Positions 59,875 through 64,000 of a stretch of 64,000 nucleotides of DNA are shown here, one piece after another. The stretch comes from Parasponia andersonii (lineage: Eukaryota; Streptophyta; Magnoliopsida; Rosales; Cannabaceae). A model generated the notes under the pieces. It did no database searches, was not told the DNA's origin, and was given only the letters and a program-made list of their open reading frames with translations. Position numbers and translations under genes: made by a program. The stretch is from assembly GCA_002914805.1 (NCBI GenBank), contig JXTB01000083.1:1079627-1143626 (forward strand), read 5' to 3'. The stretch's first letter is position 1. The number at the start of each line of letters is the position of its first letter.

Positions 59875-60480
59875 CTAGATCCAATCGGCGAAGGCTGTCC
59901 GGTTGATCCCTCGCACAGTTTGCTCTATAGATCATCGAGAGTCTGGCTGTGATGGGCCCCGACACTTTTACTCAGCTTTGCTATCATTTCTTACTTCCAG
60001 TTGGGAAGCATACCTTCCGGGCATTCTTGGTGTCTTCTGTCCATTGCCGCTCCGACTCGGGATGGCCTCGTCTGGCTTTGTCGCTCCCTCTGCATCTGCG
60101 ATTTGGATGGAGCAGGAATTTCTCTCGGCAGTTAGTCCTCAGACTCTTGTTGGACCTCTTTGTCAAAATCTTCCCTTAACTCGCTTCTGGCTTCACTTAC
60201 TAGCAGCCCTTAGAGGCGGGTGTTATCTCTGCGACTTCTTCTTTTAAACTCAGGACAGCCTCGTGGGCAATCTCTACCTTTCAGTTTGCTTCTGCCAAGG
60301 CAGCAAGCATCTAATCCAGCTTTTGTTCCAGACCCGGTTGTGCTTCCCGGGAGTTCGCTTCAGCATCGGGACATATGCTCCTGGTTGTCATTCTCGAAGG
60401 TGCCATCCTACGTTGTATGGCCTTTTGTTCGAGAAGAGCGCGATCATGAAACTCCTACTCTTTTTCTCATGCTCAACGAG
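59875..60480 (-). other. 5' leader and gag start region of the Tat-like element
   Basis: Untranslated leader and degraded N-terminal gag. No intact frame was recognised. Confidence 0.5.
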
Positions 60481-60501
60481 TTCCCACAGACGGTGCCTAA
60501 C
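60480..60501 (-). other. Primer binding site region
   Basis: Read on the minus strand, the bases after the 5' LTR are GTTAGGCACCGTCTGTGGGA. This matches the GGCGCCGTCTGTGGGA string found just after the 5' LTR in many Tat-lineage elements, apart from a G-to-A change. Confidence 0.65.
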
Positions 60502-61327
60502 TGTTAGTTCGGTTTTCACCAGCTGTCCATGTGTCTCTGAACTGCTGATATTGTATTATCCAACTGTCCACGTGTCCTTGCTAACCCAAAGAGCTTTTGA
60601 CTTCGGGCAAGATCGGAGAAGCAGGGGAGGCCACCTACAAAGATTCTCTGATGCTTAAGTCAGTTGGTTATCTTTGATTCAGGGTAGTAAAGATTTTTTT
60701 TTTTTTTTGTATGAGTATATCTTTTAAATATTTCTTTTTTGTATGCATACATGCCTCTCTTTTGGGGATGCATGGCTCATATATATAGTCCTGAAATTGT
60801 GAACCTCATGGTTCTCAATCTCAGGACTGAGTACCTTTTTTCATCGGGACTTACTCTAGAGATCACGGGACGAGAGTACTGTGATTCTCCCTACATTATT
60901 GTAGCCTAGTTTCCGCCGTCCCATATGGCTCGAGTCTGTCAAGGGCGAGATTTGGACAAACTGTCATTTTGTCAGGACGGTTTGTCCTATGCGCACACCT
61001 ACTCAGGATCGCATTAAATGCTCTGTCTAGGTCTGGAGCTGTGAGTTGCTTCCTATTCTACTCTGGTGAAAGATCCTTGGGGCTCTCGACCCCCAACTGT
61101 CGAGGTAAGAATCAGACTGGGCCGAGTCCATCCAAGACCCTCCATCCAGGGTCTAGGATGGGCTCGGCCCTAGCCTCGAACAGCCAATGGGCCTATTTGA
61201 TACCACATGCGACTCGCGTGGCCTTTAATTAGTTACTCTGGATACTAATCGGATGGTGTGCCCTGTTTATGACCTGTTTTGCCACTTAATCGTCCACGTG
61301 GTGTATAATTTAGAAACATATCCTACG
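60502..61327 (-). repeat. 5' LTR of the Tat-like element
   Basis: 826 bp, TGTTAG to CCTACG on the plus strand (the terminal CA is mutated to CG). Divergence from the 3' LTR is roughly one base in ten by eye over the first 90 bp. A 14-bp duplication near 61,130 accounts for the length difference. A candidate TATA stretch lies near 60,780. Confidence 0.92.
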
Positions 61328-61332
61328 ACAAG
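61328..61332. repeat. 5-bp target site duplication of the Tat-like element, right copy
   Basis: ACAAG, identical to 48357-48361. Confidence 0.82.
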
Positions 61333-61975
61333 ATATCCATATGTATATATATGAATTAATGTATATATACGTGTATATATATCTCTATGTATTGGCAATC
61401 ACAAGAAAGCGTATGTGGATATGCATAAATCTCATCTCTCCTTTTTTCCCCTTTTATTTTTTTATTTTATCAATTATGACTTTATGTAATGGAATTAATC
61501 ACGGTTTTATTGGATCCTCAAAATTCAAATAATTAGTATTTCATCATCTTATGACCCCAGCTGAATTAGAATTTCCTAGTGCGAGAAGTGGAGAAATTAC
61601 TTTATTTCATGGACATCAAGATCATTTTCTCTCTTTTTTATTTCCCTACAAATTCAAAGAAACAAAAATTATGAAGAAAAGATATCTCGTTATATATATC
61701 AAAATCAAAATGGAAATGTTTTTCTCACACAAACTTGTTTATTTAAACTCTAAGGTGATAAAAACATCACCAAAATGTAAGGCAAACCACTTCCCAATTT
61801 TTTTTTCTCTCACTAATAATACCCATTTTCTTTTGAGAATCTTCAACCTAAATGTAAGTACACAATGATTAAACTTACCGGAAAAGGGAGTTAAAAAAAA
61901 AAAAAAAAAAAAAAAGCAAAGAACAATCAATCAAGACGAGAACGTAGCTAGTACAAGAGTGTACTAAATGGAAAA
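61333..61975. other. Intergenic DNA, 3' flank of the inhibitor-like gene
   Basis: AT-rich, with a poly-A run at 61893-61915. No gene was recognised. Confidence 0.6.
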
Positions 61976-62587
61976 TCAATAAAGAAGAGTAGTAATGGCT
62001 AGGAAATTACTACACAGCCGAGAGAAATACTGGTTTTGTTCAGTGAGAGGAGAACTCGACCCCTTTATTTCCTTGAAACCATCTTCGCACGTCTCAGAAT
62101 CCGTCATTGCAGCAGACACCAAAGACTGCAGAGAGTAATACGACTTGTCGTTTAGAGCTGGAACAGAGTCCTGTAGATTTTGAATGGCATCAGAGTATAC
62201 ATCTATGCAGTCGCTAAGACAGCCCAATATGGATTGTAATTGAGAGCCATTATTATAAGAAGCTTCAGACTTTAGAGCACTTATATAAGAAAGGGTGTTG
62301 ACTCCATTTGCTATACTCAGATTCAAAGCAATGGTGGCGAGACCTCTGAGATCAGAGGTTTGACTTTGGGGATCGGATCTTAAGGAAGATACACAGAGTT
62401 GAAAATAAAGGGTTTTCTTACACGTGGACGAAACCAAGTCTTCATCTACTAATAATAACCTTGAAGATGCATGATTCATTAATGGAAATAAACAACACAC
62501 CAAGAATATTAGGCCCAAAATTTCGTTACAAGCTCTGAATGAAGCCATCCTTTGGCTCTGAGCCTCTGACTCTCTGTTATTCCCCAT
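61976..62587 (-). CDS. Plant invertase/pectin methylesterase inhibitor family protein
   Basis: A single-exon gene of 203 codons, or 190 if the second Met (62548, MASFRACNEILG) is used. The second start places the hydrophobic run LGLIFLVCCLFPLM near the N-terminus as a signal peptide and is preferred. The mature part has the family cysteine pattern: STCKKTLYFQLC at the start of the four-helix bundle, LGCLSDCIDVYSDAIQNLQD in the middle, and SETCEDGF near the end. Such proteins bind and inhibit pectin methylesterases or acid invertases in the apoplast or vacuole; sequence alone does not say which. No disruption is visible. Confidence 0.9.
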   Translation of the reverse strand: MGNNRESEAQSQRMASFRACNEILGLIFLVCCLFPLMNHASSRLLLVDEDLVSSTCKKTLYFQLCVSSLRSDPQSQTSDLRGLATIALNLSIANGVNTLSYISALKSEASYNNGSQLQSILGCLSDCIDVYSDAIQNLQDSVPALNDKSYYSLQSLVSAAMTDSETCEDGFKEIKGSSSPLTEQNQYFSRLCSNFLAITTLLY

Positions 62588-64000
62588 ACTTCACAATTCG
62601 TTCAAGTAATATAGAAAGCAAAAGCTTTGGTCGGCAGTCTTTAAAAATCGACGCATAGTCGTAAGGCTCTGACCAACAGTAAACGCTTTTTTCTATTTTC
62701 TAAATTTTTAGTTGAAATTTTTTGTTATCTCGGAGTATCTTATTTATTTATTTCTTATTTTTATGCATGAAAGTTGAAGACAGATCTCTGCGCATTCACA
62801 TTTGTATATGTGTATATTGTTGCACGTGAATCGTTTTGGATTTTAGTACTTGTTGTCTTTTTTGTTTATGAAAAAGATTATTAGATTCTAAAGTTAATAG
62901 AATTGATATTTGCAGCTACTAAATATATTATTATCAGGAGAAGTGAAAAAAATATACTCTACACCATCATTTTTCTGTAATATTAATTATATTTTTTAGC
63001 TTACCTAAGATTACATCTCTGTATTTTAAATTTATGTAAATCTGTACTCTCATGTACAAATTGAGTGATAAATGCTTACTATTTTAAGTTATTTTTAATA
63101 AAATTATTATGTTAATCCGGAGAAATAGATATCTTCAATTTAAATTATGTATTTAATGAAAAATTTATCGGTCCATTTATAAGCAGAAGGTATAAATATG
63201 CATAAATTTAGAATTAGGAAAAATAATTTTGCATAAGTTAAAAAACATAGTTAAATTGTTAAATTTGTAAAAGAAGGTTGTTCAGGGTATATATATATAT
63301 ATATATATATTACCCTTATTAATATTATTATTATTATTAACAACTTACCTCTACCTTGAAAACTCAATATCACATAACAGATCCATTATCTTAGCGTTTT
63401 AAAAATGGAAGGACAGAATCAAGACTGCTGGATGTATATTTACAGATATCCCGTAAAAACGATGGAAATTTTTAAACGACATAACCCGAAGAAACGACAT
63501 GATTTTGGTAAAAAGACGGTAACCTAAAAAGCAACATCAACTCTAACCCGAAGAAACGACATAATTTCAATAAACGACAACAAATTAATAAGCAACATCA
63601 ATTCCATAAGCAAGAATAACCGGAAGACACAAATATCGATGGTGTAAATAGCCTCGAGAAACGACGTCAATCAAGGCCTAAGAAACGACATTGACAGTAA
63701 AAACGACATAAAATCAAGAAATGCCAAGGCATCTACAAACGACAAGTTGTTTTAATAAACGACAATTATCTAATTGACTCTAATTAACATTTGATTGCAA
63801 CTTTTTTTAAACTGCACTGGTAAAAACGGAAAAATTGAGGAACAACTATGATAACAGGGACAATGTCAATTATTAAACGGATAAGTACATTTTTATACCT
63901 TATATTTTGACTATTTATTTAATCTATATCTTGTGTTTTGGTTAATATCAATATTTACTTTTAAATTTAAAATTTGTAATAAATTTATACCATCTCTAAG
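62588..64000. other. Upstream and distal AT-rich region
   Basis: The promoter of the inhibitor-like gene should lie in the first few hundred bases; no clear TATA box was assigned. An (AT)n tract lies at about 63285-63310, followed by the AAACGAC-rich repeat. Confidence 0.5.
63474..63765. repeat. Decayed ~62-bp repeat rich in AAACGAC
   Basis: AAACGAC occurs nine times, at 63474, 63492, 63554, 63572, 63659, 63683, 63701, 63737 and 63757. Two clearer units (63484-63545, 63546-63607) share AACCCGAAGAAACGACAT and AGCAACATCAA. Later units are eroded. Confidence 0.7.

Larger units (their letters stand above)
48362..61327 (-). mobile_element. Ty3/Gypsy Tat/Ogre-lineage LTR retrotransposon with antisense gene and tandem repeats
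   Basis: A 12,966-bp element read on the minus strand: 5' LTR 60502-61327, primer-site region, gag, protease, RT, RNase H, second RNase H, integrase, tandem-repeat zone 53298-54760, antisense gene 49524-52500 on the plus strand, then 3' LTR 48362-49172. The archaeal-type RNase H between RNase H and integrase, and the GGCACCGTCTGTGGGAAC string after the 5' LTR, are features of the Tat lineage. Reading frames carry stops, so the copy is defective. It is more GC-rich than the surrounding DNA. Confidence 0.93.

Noticed and set aside
29956-62587. Pectinesterase and inhibitor-like protein considered as a functional pair
   Set aside because: They are about 30 kb apart with two retrotransposons between, both families are large in plants, and specificity cannot be read from sequence.
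1-64000. tRNA, rRNA and conserved small RNA genes
   Set aside because: I saw no convincing tRNA B-box with cloverleaf or rRNA sequence by eye; a covariance-model scan could still find one.

Overview
This is plant nuclear DNA, almost certainly from a eudicot. The genes are split by short AT-rich introns with GT-AG borders, intergenic DNA is AT-rich with many poly-A and (AT)n runs, and more than a third of the window is LTR retrotransposon. The species cannot be named from the sequence.

Left third (1-18,009), conserved genes. The last two coding exons of a FAB1/PIKfyve-type phosphatidylinositol-3-phosphate 5-kinase lie on the plus strand (283-1485). They converge on a complete 25-exon COG3 gene (Golgi tethering complex subunit, 787 codons, minus strand, 4609-13623). 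Next is a complete 9-exon RAD51 recombinase gene (340 codons, minus strand, 15023-18009). All exon joins were checked by reading frame. One RAD51 intron has a GC donor and can be read through without a stop.

Middle (18,010-36,232). About 12 kb has no recognisable gene but holds two hAT-like non-autonomous elements and a 168-bp tandem duplication. It is followed by a 3-exon type I pectinesterase gene carrying an N-terminal inhibitor domain (548 codons, minus strand, 29956-32786), then a repeat-rich stretch.

Right (36,233-61,332), two nearly adjacent retrotransposons. The first (36238-46803, plus strand) is a decayed Ty3/Gypsy chromovirus of the Tekay/Del type. It has a perfect 5-bp target duplication and ~2.2-kb LTRs, and its 5' LTR is split by a 1.8-kb insertion that looks like a solo LTR. 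The second (48362-61327, minus strand) is a Ty3/Gypsy element of the Tat/Ogre type with a 5-bp target duplication and ~0.8-kb LTRs. It carries a second (archaeal-type) RNase H, two families of tandem repeats (74-75 bp and exactly 100 bp) downstream of integrase, and an antisense gene with its own TATA box. A 276-base assembly gap lies between the two elements.

End (61,333-64,000): a single-exon invertase/pectinesterase-inhibitor-like gene (minus strand, 61976-62587) and a decayed repeat region rich in the motif AAACGAC.

The host genes are unrelated housekeeping or cell-wall genes and form no pathway. I found no clearly novel biological system. The observations most worth a second look are the RAD51 intron and the antisense gene, hairpin and 100-bp repeats of the Tat-type element.
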